Below are positions 11,693 to 22,786 of a DNA stretch of 64,000 nucleotides, in pieces. The stretch is from Geosmithia putterillii. Lineage: Eukaryota > Ascomycota > Sordariomycetes > Hypocreales > Bionectriaceae. The stretch spans positions 62,001-126,000 of the forward strand of contig FYEU01000308.1 of NCBI GenBank assembly GCA_900188575.1. Direction: 5' to 3'. Within the stretch, counting starts at the first letter, position 1. Every line of letters begins with the position of its first letter. A program made the translations under genes and the position numbers. The notes under the pieces are model-generated. The model was given only the letters and a program-made list of their open reading frames with translations, made no database searches and was not told the origin of the DNA.

Positions 11693-13171
11693 ATGAGTGA
11701 GCTGAGACATCATCTTCCGCCGACAATGACCGGAGACCACGATGAGATCGCTGATGAGACTGCTCCCCTTCTTGGAGGCGACATCAGCCGTCCAGCCCCT
11801 CGCTCGGAATACGTGGAATGGCTTTTGGAGCTGTGGTTCCTGGCAAGAGCATCAGTGCCGGTAATCCTAGCTTACATGCTGCAAAATAGCCTACAGACTG
11901 TCTCGGTACTCGTTGTGGGCCGCCTATCTTCCGAAGCTCTCGCAGTCGCTGCCTTCTCCTACATGTTCGCCATGGCCTCGGCGTGGCTCATCGCCCTTGG
12001 TGGGACGAGTGCTCTTGACACACTCGCATCGAGCAGCTACACCGCATCCAAGGACAAGAGCAGTCTCGGAATCATATTGCAGCGCGGAATCATTGTTCTG
12101 ACAGCATTCTACGCCGTCGTCGCTGTCATATGGGCCTTTTCGGAGCACCTGTTTCGCGCCCTCGGTCAGCCTGAGTCGATTTGCGTCCACAGCGCAAGGT
12201 TTCTGCAACTCCTCTGCCCGGGTGGCCTCGGCTACGTCTGGTTCGAATGCATGAAGAAGTTTCTCCAAGCTCAGGGCATATATCGGCCCGGAACTTACGC
12301 GCTACTCATTACGTCGCCCCTCAATGCCGTGCTCAACTACCTCTTCGTGTACACCTTCGACTTCGGACTATATGGCGCTCCCATAGCCACGGGGATTTCT
12401 TACTGGCTTTCTTTCCTCCTCCTTGTGGCATACACCACCTTTGTCCAAGGAAACGAGTGCTGGGGGGGGCTGAATATCCGCCGTGCACTCGTCAACACGG
12501 GACCTTTTGCCAAACTTGCCTTCTTGGGAGTCATTCACGTCGGTACTGAGTGGTGGGCTTTTGAGATTGTTGCCCTCGCCGCCGGCCGCCTTGGTACACT
12601 TCCGCTCGCAGCTCAGTCTGTCCTGATGACGGCAGATCAGATAATCAACACGATACCCTTTGGACTGGGTGTGGCCGAGTCTGCGAGACTGGGAAATCTC
12701 CTTGGTGCCAAGGACTCGACGGCGGCGAGGAGGTCCGCCCACTGCGCGGCCATCTTGTCAGTACTTTTCGGAACCGTTATACTCACGATACTCTTCGCCA
12801 CGAGAAATATCATTGGCGGCCTCTTCAACAACGACAAAGACGTGATTGCCCTCGTGGCAGAGGTCATCCCCTACGTTGCGCTCTTCCAGATCGCCGACGG
12901 GCTCAATGGCAGCTGCGGTGGCGCACTCAGGGGAATGGGCCGCCAGTGGGTCGGTGCCTTGGTCAACTGCGTCAGCTACTATGGAGGGGCACTCCCCGGA
13001 GGCATCTACCTTGCTTTTCACGGATGGGGTCTGGCCGGTCTATGGATGGGCCAGTGTGTGGCGCTGTTCCTGGTCGGGATTTTGGAATGGGTGATTGTTG
13101 GGATGAGTAACTGGGAGGGCGAGATCATCAAGGCAGCAGATCGGTTGGATGGTGAGGCTGAGAATGAATAG
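11693..13171 (+). CDS. MATE-family multidrug/toxin efflux transporter, 492 aa
   Basis: A single exon encodes a cation-coupled antiporter of the MatE type. The N-terminal ~45 residues are cytosolic and acidic (DETAPLLGG, with a dileucine-type signal common in vacuolar membrane proteins). Two repeats of six membrane segments follow, as expected: for example LARASVPVILAYMLQNSL begins TM1 and FSYMFAMASAWLIALGG lies in TM2. The family-typical stretch AAQSVLMTADQIINTIPFG falls in the second half, followed by RLGNLLGA, which matches the conserved ARVGNxLGA-like block. Length is normal for fungal MATE proteins. A second in-frame ATG lies 11 codons downstream. Likely exports small organic cations or metabolites to vacuole or outside; substrate unknown. 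Confidence 0.92.
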   Translation: MSELRHHLPPTMTGDHDEIADETAPLLGGDISRPAPRSEYVEWLLELWFLARASVPVILAYMLQNSLQTVSVLVVGRLSSEALAVAAFSYMFAMASAWLIALGGTSALDTLASSSYTASKDKSSLGIILQRGIIVLTAFYAVVAVIWAFSEHLFRALGQPESICVHSARFLQLLCPGGLGYVWFECMKKFLQAQGIYRPGTYALLITSPLNAVLNYLFVYTFDFGLYGAPIATGISYWLSFLLLVAYTTFVQGNECWGGLNIRRALVNTGPFAKLAFLGVIHVGTEWWAFEIVALAAGRLGTLPLAAQSVLMTADQIINTIPFGLGVAESARLGNLLGAKDSTAARRSAHCAAILSVLFGTVILTILFATRNIIGGLFNNDKDVIALVAEVIPYVALFQIADGLNGSCGGALRGMGRQWVGALVNCVSYYGGALPGGIYLAFHGWGLAGLWMGQCVALFLVGILEWVIVGMSNWEGEIIKAADRLDGEAENE

Positions 13172-13640
13172 ACTCACTGACGGACTGGAGACATGAACAT
13201 CTGAGTGAGTGCGGGGCCGCATACTGTGGCGCATCCTGGGCATCATCTTGATGTCATGCAAACATTGAAGCTGCAAACAATTAAACCATTAAACAAACAT
13301 CGAACACAAATCCCTACTGTCTATCCGTCCCCTTCGGTATCGCAGCTGATTGCAATAATCTTCCATGGATCAATGTTTAGTTGCCTGCTACTAGTAGTAG
13401 TACTATGGACGTGACGGTGCCTGAAGAGGGCACGTTAGGCGACAGTTAATGGCCTGGGTGGTGCCTCGTCGCGCCTTCCATATAGTAATAGTAGGCACCT
13501 ACCTATTTTGGAGAGCTCTGCTGCCCCGCAGTCAAGTTCCTGTTTTCTCCGCCTTAACACTGGGATGTGCCTTCCCCCACCAGCAGATCAGAAGCTCATG
13601 TTGATATTGGCATCCGATCATCTCCACAGCTACCCCCAAG
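13172..13640. other. Intergenic region between MATE and DUF6604 genes
   Basis: 469 bp with no gene. It contains the 3' flank of the transporter and the leader of the next gene. A short ctagtagtagtac cluster lies near 13390. Confidence 0.55.
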
Positions 13641-16382
13641 ATGCCTCTTCCGGCGGCCCTCGTCAGCACGTACGCCCAGTACAAAAATGACACGGATTCG
13701 GTGGCCTCTTGGCTTGCGTCCACTGCCAGGGCGCATGGCTACTCACGGCCCTTGTTTGACGACACCAAGTCCACCGCTCCGGCCTCTGCGCCAGCTTCCA
13801 AACGTCTAAAGGGCAAGGCCAGGAAGGATGCCAAAAAGGCCCAGGCAGCCGCGACTGGACCTGTCGGGGCAGCTGCCGGAATCAAAAGGACCCTCAAAAA
13901 GTATATCATCGCAATCAAAGACTTTGTCCCCCTCGCCCAGTTCATCGTCGACAAGAAACCACCTGTTTCCATTCCCACGTCTCTCACCAGCACCCTCAAT
14001 CGTGTCATCACTGCTCGCACCGGCTTCGGAGGCGAGCTGGCCGGCCACGAGGAGCATGTCAGGGACGATGCTTCAGATCAGCGGCATTCATATTTTGTCG
14101 ACGTCCTCCAGCAAGTTCGTGACCTGCTGCAGTCGGGGGATGGTCCCGCCGTGCCTTGGGAGTCTTCGGCTGGCCCTTCTGCATCTGGTGAATCTTTGTC
14201 TACTAGATTCGCAGCCCTGAGAGTGTACGAGCCGTCGGAAAAATTCCTAGAGACACCTCCAGCTGAGCCCGAGGCGGGTATCAACACCGATTTCGTATAC
14301 GAAGCCGAGACATCCACTTCGCTCTACGACGGCCTCTTCGCCTACACGATGCTTATTAATGACCTGCAGGTAATTCGTTCCCATATTGAGGCCATCTGGA
14401 AAAACTACAGGGATGGGATATTTGACATTGCCGCCGCCTCGGTCGCTACTGATACAGCCATTGACCTGGCGCGCGACGCTATCGACTGTGTCATGCCCGC
14501 ATTGGAGAACGGGCGTCAGGAGTGGGAGGGCGGGATCTTCGGGCTGGCCCAGAAGTTCTTCTTCCTTCATGCGTACCGCAAGGGGTATAAAGACGAAGAG
14601 CTGTACACGGACAATGAGAAGGACAATTTCAATCACGACCTTCTCTATGACTTTGCGGATGAGTTGTATATCAATGCGTTTCGCTTGCTTGATAGCCTGC
14701 AAGAGGTTCTCGACCCTCGTTCAATGCCGCTGATTGGCGATCACGCACTACCACCGTACATGCCAGACGCGCGCGACGCCATGGGAGGAGGCTTCAAGTT
14801 TCTCCAGGACCAGCACCTGATGATGAGCATCTTTACCGAATTGGTTGTGTGTAATCGCTCAGTTGAATGGCCAGTCAACGACGGGTTCCTACGGGGCATC
14901 AAGGAAATGGACGCAGCCAACAAGGTGTCGTTCCCTCTGGTCTTTGCCGCGCAGATATACCTCGATATCCACCACATCCTTGGCGGTGGAGCTTCGCGCG
15001 GCTTCGATGATATGATGATGTTTACCAGTAACATGCGCACCGACGTTGAAAAACACTTGGAGTTTCACGAGAAGCTGCGCATTGACAATTGGCCCAAGTC
15101 CAACGACAACGGGCTTCGCCGATTCGGGGAACTCATCAAGTGGGTTGCCGATGACCCTGTGGGTAAAACCAAGGCCAGGTTCTACAGGCAGTTTGGCCAA
15201 GCGCCTCCTGAAATCCTCCGAGACCATTGTCTTATGAAGAGGTGTCCAGTTATTGCCGGTCTTTGGCTGGCGCGCTTTCGGATGGAATACTCGGAAATCG
15301 GTATCGCAGTGGTCAACGCCTGGGGCTCACTCATGGCCGCAGTCCATTTCTACAATGCTTTGCAGTCCGAGAAGTTGATTGACAAGAACACCATGTGGCC
15401 TGATGTGGACATTGCAATGTCACTTCTTGGCGATGACAGCTTCTTTGTCGGTGGTCAACGCCCTCGAAATACCGTTGACTATTTCAAGAAGGCATGCCTC
15501 CAGTTGGGAGCTTCAACCTCATTGGTCGCCGGATCACGCAACCGCCGGTCTAACGCATCAATCCACTCGGCAGCCGGGCCGCGTGGAATCAAGGCGGACC
15601 TGGGGCCCGTCTCTCGTGTCTTCGTGGAGCGCTACACTGAAAACCAGGTCAGTTCATAAGTCCCATCCGTTTCGTCTTGCTCTTTATCCTCTCAAAACTG
15701 ACATCGGCTTCGTCTTGTAGGGACCAATCGATTGGACGCCCGAGCGCATTGACACCGTTGTTGGGCGTAGCAACTACAGCAAGCTGGAAGGGACGTCCGG
15801 AACCTTGCAAATGGAGAAGAACGAAGTTCCGCAGTCCACGAAGGACGCCAAGACTAAGAAATCGGGCTCTCTTCCAACCCCGGGCGAACTCATCGATTCA
15901 CTCGTCTGGGCTCTGCAGGCTGAGACCTTTGAGCTCGCATTCCCGTACCTCACACTGCACCGCCTATGCTGGAGGTTTCTACGCTCACTCCGTGACGAGT
16001 GTGACCCTATTCTCAGACAACAGTGAGTTGACTTCCACGACCCTTTCTCCTATCGTACATGTATTAAACGAAGTTTCTGTTGCTAACATCCATCTTCTTC
16101 CCAGATGTACGTATCTACCAGGCCCGTATCTGCCCCTCAAGCTGAACATTACTGACCATGTCACCAGACGGCCCGGCCTATATAGAACGCGAGAACCAGC
16201 TGCCCTTCGTGGTCCACTACACCCTAATGTCGGCATCTGGTCAACCTCCAGATGATCGACTTCTCAGGAAGGGTGCCCATACACTGGAAGGGCTGGCTGC
16301 GGCAGGTGCAAATCGCCTTGTGATAACAATCATGGGGAAGATGGGTTTCCCCATAGAGTTCAAGGAGGAATCTGACCTTTGA
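13641..16382 (+). CDS. DUF6604-type fungal protein of unknown function, 4 exons including a 2-nt exon, 841 aa
   Basis: The N-terminus (TYAQYKNDTDSVASWLASTA) matches the opening of DUF6604 proteins, which are large and common in filamentous fungi but uncharacterised. A Lys/Ala-rich segment covers about residues 52-75, then a helical soluble body; no membrane segment or known catalytic motif is seen. Exon 1 is 13641-15647 and exon 2 is 15721-16022. The only donor before an in-frame stop is GTGAGT at 16023. Homolog-like sequence YGPAYIERENQ resumes at 16168 but is out of frame for a single intron. Two introns (16023-16104 and 16107-16167) separated by only AT at 16105-16106 restore the frame, and each has its own branch site (TGCTAAC; TTACTGACC). 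The last exon is 16168-16382; 842 codons with stop. An indel in the assembly is the alternative. Confidence 0.8.
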
Positions 16383-17203
16383 GCATTTGATGGGAAATTT
16401 GAAAACGTGCTGCTGGTATGCACTTCGGAAACGGAGTTGGTCATGGGGGACAGCCAACATATTTGCTAAGGCCATCCCGATTCAATGGTAAGACGAGTGA
16501 GTGTTTGATTGATTTCAGTGCAATTTTCTGTCCTCTGTATTTTCTGGTAGGTCTCCCAAGAATGTAACTAGTATTACAAAGTATTACTCCGGACACCGAG
16601 GCGGCTGGCCATGGTGCGAAGTGGGCAGATCTTTCAATGCATATTACGCACCAAGTCCACCAAAGCGCATATTCCACCAGTTCTTCCATCGCCGTCGCGT
16701 TCTACGTGTCGCCACCAGCCACTCACAGGGAAAAGCAGAAGATAAGAAGCAATCAGCAACATGCGACGTCAGCTTTCACGAGTGGTTGGTTCTGCAGATG
16801 CTCCAATGGTGCTGCCGTTGCTATGATAAGGTGCGTGCAACTTCTCAAAGTGGTATAATTGGCGCCGTATCGTCGTGGGTGGGGGCGCCACGGGGGTGAT
16901 AGATAACGGCGCCGGGAAGCCCCTCCCTCCCCCAGCTTTCAATTAAACGGCTTGCGAGCAATCGCTAGTCCGGGATAGGATGACATTGTTCATTGAGAGG
17001 ATCTATTGGAAGCCTTGTATCAATGCATGGGAAGGATGCATCGATTACCGGTTCGCCAACCATGCGCAGGCTACGTACATATACATATGCTGGGGGAGGG
17101 AACTCTTCCATTGTCTTCAAATATGACGCCCGTAGGACACTCAATGTTGTCTACACCGTACATTGGAGCCATTTCACCTTACCATTGATATTAATTACAG
17201 ACT
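16383..17203. other. Intergenic region, no gene seen
   Basis: Downstream flank of the DUF6604 gene and promoter of the MFS gene. Short ORFs only, none convincing. A G/C-rich run (gggtgggggcgccacgggg) lies near 16876-16895. Confidence 0.55.
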
Positions 17204-18979
17204 ATGGGGGGAGTACATGAAGCAAAGGCTGCGGAGGGGCCGGATCCTTCCCAGAAGCAGCAGCAACCCCAACAATACGGCACCGCCGACGAAGTCATTC
17301 TGAACAAGGATGGATTCAAGCTGTTTCCTCAACCCATAGTGGGCGATCACTTGGACCCATTGAACTGGTCTTTTCCCAGGAAACATGCCGTTCTGGCCAT
17401 TGTTATGTCTCTGTAAGACCGATACTACTCGATATGTCCTGCGGAAAGGGGCACCACTAACACGCTTCGACTTCCCAGATACTTCATGTTCACCTATATC
17501 ACGACTACGACGGTGCCATCTTTCCCAACACTCCAGACAAAGTACGCCATCTCCCTCGCCCAGGTCAACTGGACTGTCGCGATCCCCGCCCTCGGTCTAT
17601 CGGTCGGGCCCCTGCTGTGGGCATCCCCCGCGGACATTGTCGGCCGTCGGCCCATTGTCATTGTCGGAACCATCATGGCTCTGGCTGCTACAATCGGTGC
17701 TGCCCTGGCCCTCAATTATTCGGGATACATGGCCGCACGCTTCTTCCAGGGCCTGGGCGTGAGCCCCGCCGCCAACGTCGGCCTTGCCATCATCAACGAC
17801 ATCTTCTTCGAGCATGAGCGTGGACAAAAGGTCGGGTTGTGGGTCCTGTCCATTGATCTGGGACTGCTGTTTGGTCCCCTGATTGGGGGCTTTGTCAACA
17901 TTGCTGGCTATGCTTGGATCCAGTGGCTCACGGCCATCCTGTTTGGTGTCATCCTCATCGTTGAGCTCGTCTTCCTTCCCGAGACGCTGTACCCTCGCGA
18001 TCTTATGTTGTCCCAGGGAACAACAGTGTCGGGTGTGGATGAAAAGGGTGATTCAAGCAGCAGCAGACCTGATATCCGCAGGACAAGAACCCTCCCGCTC
18101 TTGAACGTCCTCCCTGTTCCGGGTGTTCACCACCCCAAACCCTTTGACACGATTATCCGATTCGCCAAGACGTTCAAGTTCGCCGTTGTCCCCATATCTG
18201 TCATGACATACTGCTTCGGGTGGTACTGGTGGGTGCTATCTGTCGTCACATTGCTGCCCACGGCCTATGCGTCATACAAGCCTCAGATCCAGGGGTATGT
18301 CTGCCCCCCCTTTATGTGATACCTACTTGTCTAAGACTGACATGAATCAGGTTGCTCTACATTGGTCTCATCGTCGGAACCCTCGTTTCCGAAATCTTCT
18401 TCTCCGGTCGTCTGAGTGACATGATTGTCCTCAGGCTGGCTAGGAAGAACGACAATGTCAAGGAACCCGAGATGCGCCTCTGGCTTGCGTACCCTGCAGC
18501 TCTTCTCACAGCCATCGGCCTTATCGTCTGGGGCGTCAGTGTGGACCGCGGCTACCACTGGATGGTTGGTCAGGTGGCCCTGGCTCTATGTATGTTTCTC
18601 TCCTATCCATTATCGAAGACCTTGGGATCTGCAGCTAACGACATTGTATGTTTCAGTTGGCGCTGGTATCCAAATGGGCAACACTTCGATATGTTCCTAC
18701 GTGGTCGATGCTTACCCTATGCAGAGCATGGCCATGATGACCTTCTACGCCGTTATGCTCAACTTGTCAGCCTTCATCGACCCCTTCTTTTGTGTTCCTT
18801 GGGTCGAGAACGTGGGCTTCGAATGGACATTTGCTGGTCACGCCATAATCACAGTCTTCTTCTGTCTGCCTGTCCTCGGGCTTCTGCACCGATTCGGGCC
18901 ATCTCTACGAGACAGGTCTGGGACACCCGACTGGGTAAATCCAGAGTTTGACAAGGATATGTCAGTCACGTCGAACTGA
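17204..18979 (+). CDS. MFS transporter, DHA1/polyamine-drug type, 4 exons, 528 aa
   Basis: Proton-coupled major-facilitator permease of the plasma membrane or vacuole. Exons are 17204-17412, 17479-18294, 18351-18589 and 18657-18979, all GT-AG, totalling 529 codons with stop. A Gln-rich cytosolic N-terminus (KQQQPQQYG) precedes DPLNWSFPRKH, a block typical of DHA1 fungal carriers just before TM1. The TM2-TM3 loop carries the MFS signature as ADIVGRRP, and RFFQGLGVSPAANVGLA lies in TM4. A central hydrophilic loop of about 60 residues separates the halves, and GFEWTFAGHAIITVFF supplies TM12. Intron 3 is placed so that LALFGAGIQMGNTSICSY reads through. Substrate unknown; the nearby MATE gene is a separate exporter type. 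Confidence 0.9.
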
Positions 18980-19122
18980 TGTTGGCCATCATTCAATAGA
19001 GAAAGAGCCATACAATGTAAAGTACGCATAATGTATTACATATCAAGCAGTCTGGTTCGGGTATATCATCCGCCTTAAAGCCATCCTCCTGTTCTTGCAT
19101 CCACTGCCCCTTATACAACTTT

Positions 19123-22100
19123 CTACTCATCCCACATGACCTTCATGGTGGTAGGCCAAAGAGAGAGGCTTCCCCAGTCCTCCGACATGTAGACAAATGA
19201 ACCGTCAGGACGGGACACCTTCTTCAACATACCCTGTGGACCGGGGGCGCGGCGCAGGTTCTTCTTGCGGAAGATCACACGGAACAGCTCGGTCAGGGCG
19301 ACCTGGCCAATCTCATGGCTCAGGGCAGGATGGGGGCCATCGCTATAGCGAACGTACGACTCGAGGGGCCGTTGGGGGTTCGCCGTCTCTGGCTCAGGGA
19401 AGTGCTTGGCGTCCTTGGCAGCTGACGAGAACGGCATGAAGACGGTGTCGCCAGCATTGATCTTGGTCCTCGAGCCATCATCATCAACAATAATATCATC
19501 CCTCTCTGCCTTTCGGCGCAAGCCAAAGGCGCCAGCCAGACGGATGCCCTCCATGGCGTAACCAAGAAGCAATGCATCAGTCTCTCCGCTGGGGGGCTTG
19601 GCAGCGACACTGCGGATGTCCTCGAGATACGGCTGGCCCGCAGGACTCAAGTACCAGTCAAGTGCTTCGGCAAACTATAAAAGTGTGAATGTCAGTATAT
19701 GCGACTGAATGTTGGTCGGGATGTATTGAACCTACCACCTGGGCATGGCTAGGCACCATGGATGCGGCTGTGGGGAGAACTTGTGTCCAAGCAATGTCAC
19801 GAGCACTAAGACCGGACTTCTTCAGGGCTTTGGCAACATTCACTCCGTACTGAGAGAGCGAATCGTTTCCAGATTTCGCTGTGAACAGGCCTCCTATCCC
19901 AAGCATGGTGGCCAGCTTAACGTTGATCTCTACCGCACTGCCAATCTTCTCGGCGAATTCCTTGGCGGCATGCCTGAGAGGGAAACTCTTGGCCGGGTCG
20001 ACATCGAAGAAAAGGCAATGGAAGATGGTCGAGAGAGCTTGGTAGAGCTCCTGCTCGGAAAACGCACCCTTGAGGTGTTCCTGCGTCTTGAGAGGCAAAT
20101 TGAACATGCGAGCGGCGAAGCGAGTGTGGGAGAGGTTGCCCACGTCGCGAACAATATCCGCCTGGGTATTTCCGGCAATCTTGTACGACTTCTCCGAGAG
20201 CAGTTTCTCGGCGGTGGATGCATAGAAGCCCTTGACAGCGTCCTTCCAGTCCGGCTTGTCCAGCAAACTCTGCATATGCTGCCTCTGCTCGGCATGCATC
20301 TTGGAGTTGCTAGTCTGTTGGAATTTGCGGTCACGGTCGCCCATAAGGAAACCGAGGTTCTCTTGCCAGTCGACCTTGTAGTTCTCCTCGTCCTGGAGAA
20401 TCTGCTTGGCAGCGCCTAGCGAGGTTATGTTTGTGCGTGAGGTCTGGGACTTGGGGCGGTCGAAGCTGAAGAGATGGTCGCGCTTTAGGCTCTGGAGGAT
20501 CCTCTTGTTCTCGTCGGGTGTCACCATGGGGTAGTGCGCATACACCGAGTCGCCCTTGAAGTGGTCGGGGAAGGCGCGGATGAACAGTTTATAAAAGACA
20601 CATCCGTGGTTGATGTCAAAGTCATACTCTACCTCCTTGAAACCCCAGTTGGTGAGGTTGCCCGCGTGGTAGTCATTTGTGTAGTACCGGTCACCGCGGA
20701 CCAAGGCCACGGCATCAGACAGGACAACACGTGAGATGGTGTAGGTTGGTGTGATACCAACACCCGGGACCATTGGAGCCTTGGCCTCTTCGGCGACGAT
20801 ACCTGGGTACAACTCCACGTTGTCGGGGTGCTGATAGAGATTGCGAAGCTGCTCGGCAACCTCTGGATCCGAGTTCATCTCCTCAAATGTATCGTAGGCC
20901 TTCATTCCAAAGTGCTTTCTGAACTCGTTGAGACCCGCCAGGTTCCAGCGACGACCTCGAATAATCCCGAGCATCTCGACGGGCTTCATGGCCCGCGGCA
21001 CATTTCGGGCACCAAAGGCACCGCCGGGCTGTTCAATGGCCGTTGCAAGGGCATCGATAAGCTCGTCGTCGTCAAAACAGCCGTCAGAGCCACGCTCGAA
21101 GCCGTTAAATGTACGCTCGGCCGGGTCCTCTGGAATGGACATCTCAAACTTCTTCATAGCTGTCATGAGAGTCCTGAGGTCCATCTTATCAGGGTTGAAG
21201 TCCTTATCGCCGACAAGGTCGCCAAAGAACTTTTCAATCCACTTCTCGTCCATCTCCGAAATGCACGAGTGCCAGCGGTAGCAGAGGTTGAACTCGGCCG
21301 AGACAACGTTGCCAACACCAGCCTCCGAGCCTTCCTTGGTTCCGACAGCAACACCCATCTCCTGGCGGGGGTCCAGGGTCCAGGCAGTGTCAGCACGATT
21401 GAGGTTGACAATGTTGCGAACGTAATCAACCAGGGTGATGTTGATGTACAGGCCCGAGGTGACAAGTCGCGCCGTCTGGAAAATCTCCTCGTCGTGCTTC
21501 TTCCAGATCTTGGCAGTATCCTCCTCACTCATTCCCGGAGTCGGTGTGGGGAAACGGCCACCCTCATTCACATCAGCCAGTGTGGTTGCCACGTAATTGT
21601 GGAACCGGTTGAACATGATGAGGAGGATGCAGACACCGGGAGGGTTGCCAAGCATGCGCTTGTCGGCAAATGTATCAGGCTTGAGCTTGCCATCCTTGAA
21701 CGTGCGAATGGAGTTCTGGGCCTCCTGTGTATTGCCATACAGAGGCGAGAGGTCGAGATACGAGGAAGTGTTGTTTTTGTTCTGGTCATGCATGTCGGTC
21801 CAGAAGATATCTGGCACGTGTTAGTTGACGGATCAATAGCCACATTGCCTCATTGTACGAACCGTGGATGATGATAGTAGCCCAGTACCACAAAATGGGG
21901 GACACATTGTTTGCGCTACGACGGAACCCGTCACGGGCCATGAGAGCCTCAAATATGGCCTCGGGATCGGGCTGAGCGCCCAGTTGAAGGTTCTTGGGTG
22001 CGCATGATCGGGAGTATGTGTGACCACGCATACCGAGCTCGGGCATGACAGGATTCTACAACTCCGTTTATCAGTATCCAGGCGTAGCTAAACAATGATG

Positions 22101-22786
22101 GCTATGTCTTGGGGTGGCAGAACATACGTTACCGTAGCCGTCGGGGTGGCGGTACTTTGACTCCGGGCCAACATATATCATGGGTGGGTGGTCGAGGGAG
22201 TTCCATAGCTTGTCTATGAAACTGTTGGTGAGGATCTCCTGCGTCTTGGAATGGTCAGGGAGGCCGGAAACGAGCCGGATCGTCCTCTCCATAAGCATAG
22301 TCTTGTCATCTTGCTGGGTCCTGCCGGATAGCTTCTCTGAAATGATGTCGACGAGAGTCTTGATATCTATACATACAAAAGGCGTTAGATATCATATATT
22401 ACCACGCTTTTTGGGGGTCGGGGGAGAGCTCCGTTGGTGTGTGGTAAACGGTGGCGATTCTACTAACCATCCATGGTGATGGTGCCAAGGTCATCTCGCA
22501 GCCCCGGTCGCTTTTGGACAGCGGTATAGCGTCCATCACCCATTTCTGTGGGAAGGGGACGCTGGGACGCCTTTTTCAAGGCCTTGTATTTTGCCCAGGT
22601 AGATTGAGGCTTCTTGGCTCTGTTGGTTGTCGCGAGAGGAGCAGGCGGGATCTTGCTTGACAAGCCCGGCTTGGAAGCGCCCATCAGACGCTGACCCTTG
22701 ACTTCCTGGTCATTGACCTTGGAGCCGTTGGCTTTGGAGCCATTGGCGTTGTGGTCACTCTCGATGTTTTTGTTTTCGTTCTGCAT
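19123..22786 (-). CDS. Psi-factor-producing oxygenase (Ppo; fatty-acid dioxygenase/P450 fusion, PpoC-like), 5 exons, 1125 aa
   Basis: Fusion of a heme peroxidase-type fatty-acid dioxygenase and a P450 domain; such enzymes oxygenate linoleate to oxylipins (psi factors) that affect sporulation. Exons: 22786-22468, 22366-22128, 22055-21863, 21810-19736 and 19674-19123; total 1126 codons with stop. The dioxygenase half spans roughly residues 190-620, with SSYLDLSPLYG and the catalytic YRWH at about 428-431 (radical-forming Tyr, proximal His). The P450 half spans about 680-1100 and has the K-helix ExxR as EGIR (984-987). At the heme-binding loop, where GxHxCxG is expected, it reads GPHPALS (about 1055-1061): Ala replaces the thiolate Cys and Ser a Gly. 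That predicts a 10R-dioxygenase-like PpoC-type enzyme with an inactive P450 half. Confidence 0.93.

Noticed and set aside
20828..21871. 347-codon plus-strand frame opposite the Ppo oxygenase
   Set aside because: Fully antisense to a clear Ppo exon; its composition mirrors the codon bias of the real gene and no domain is visible.
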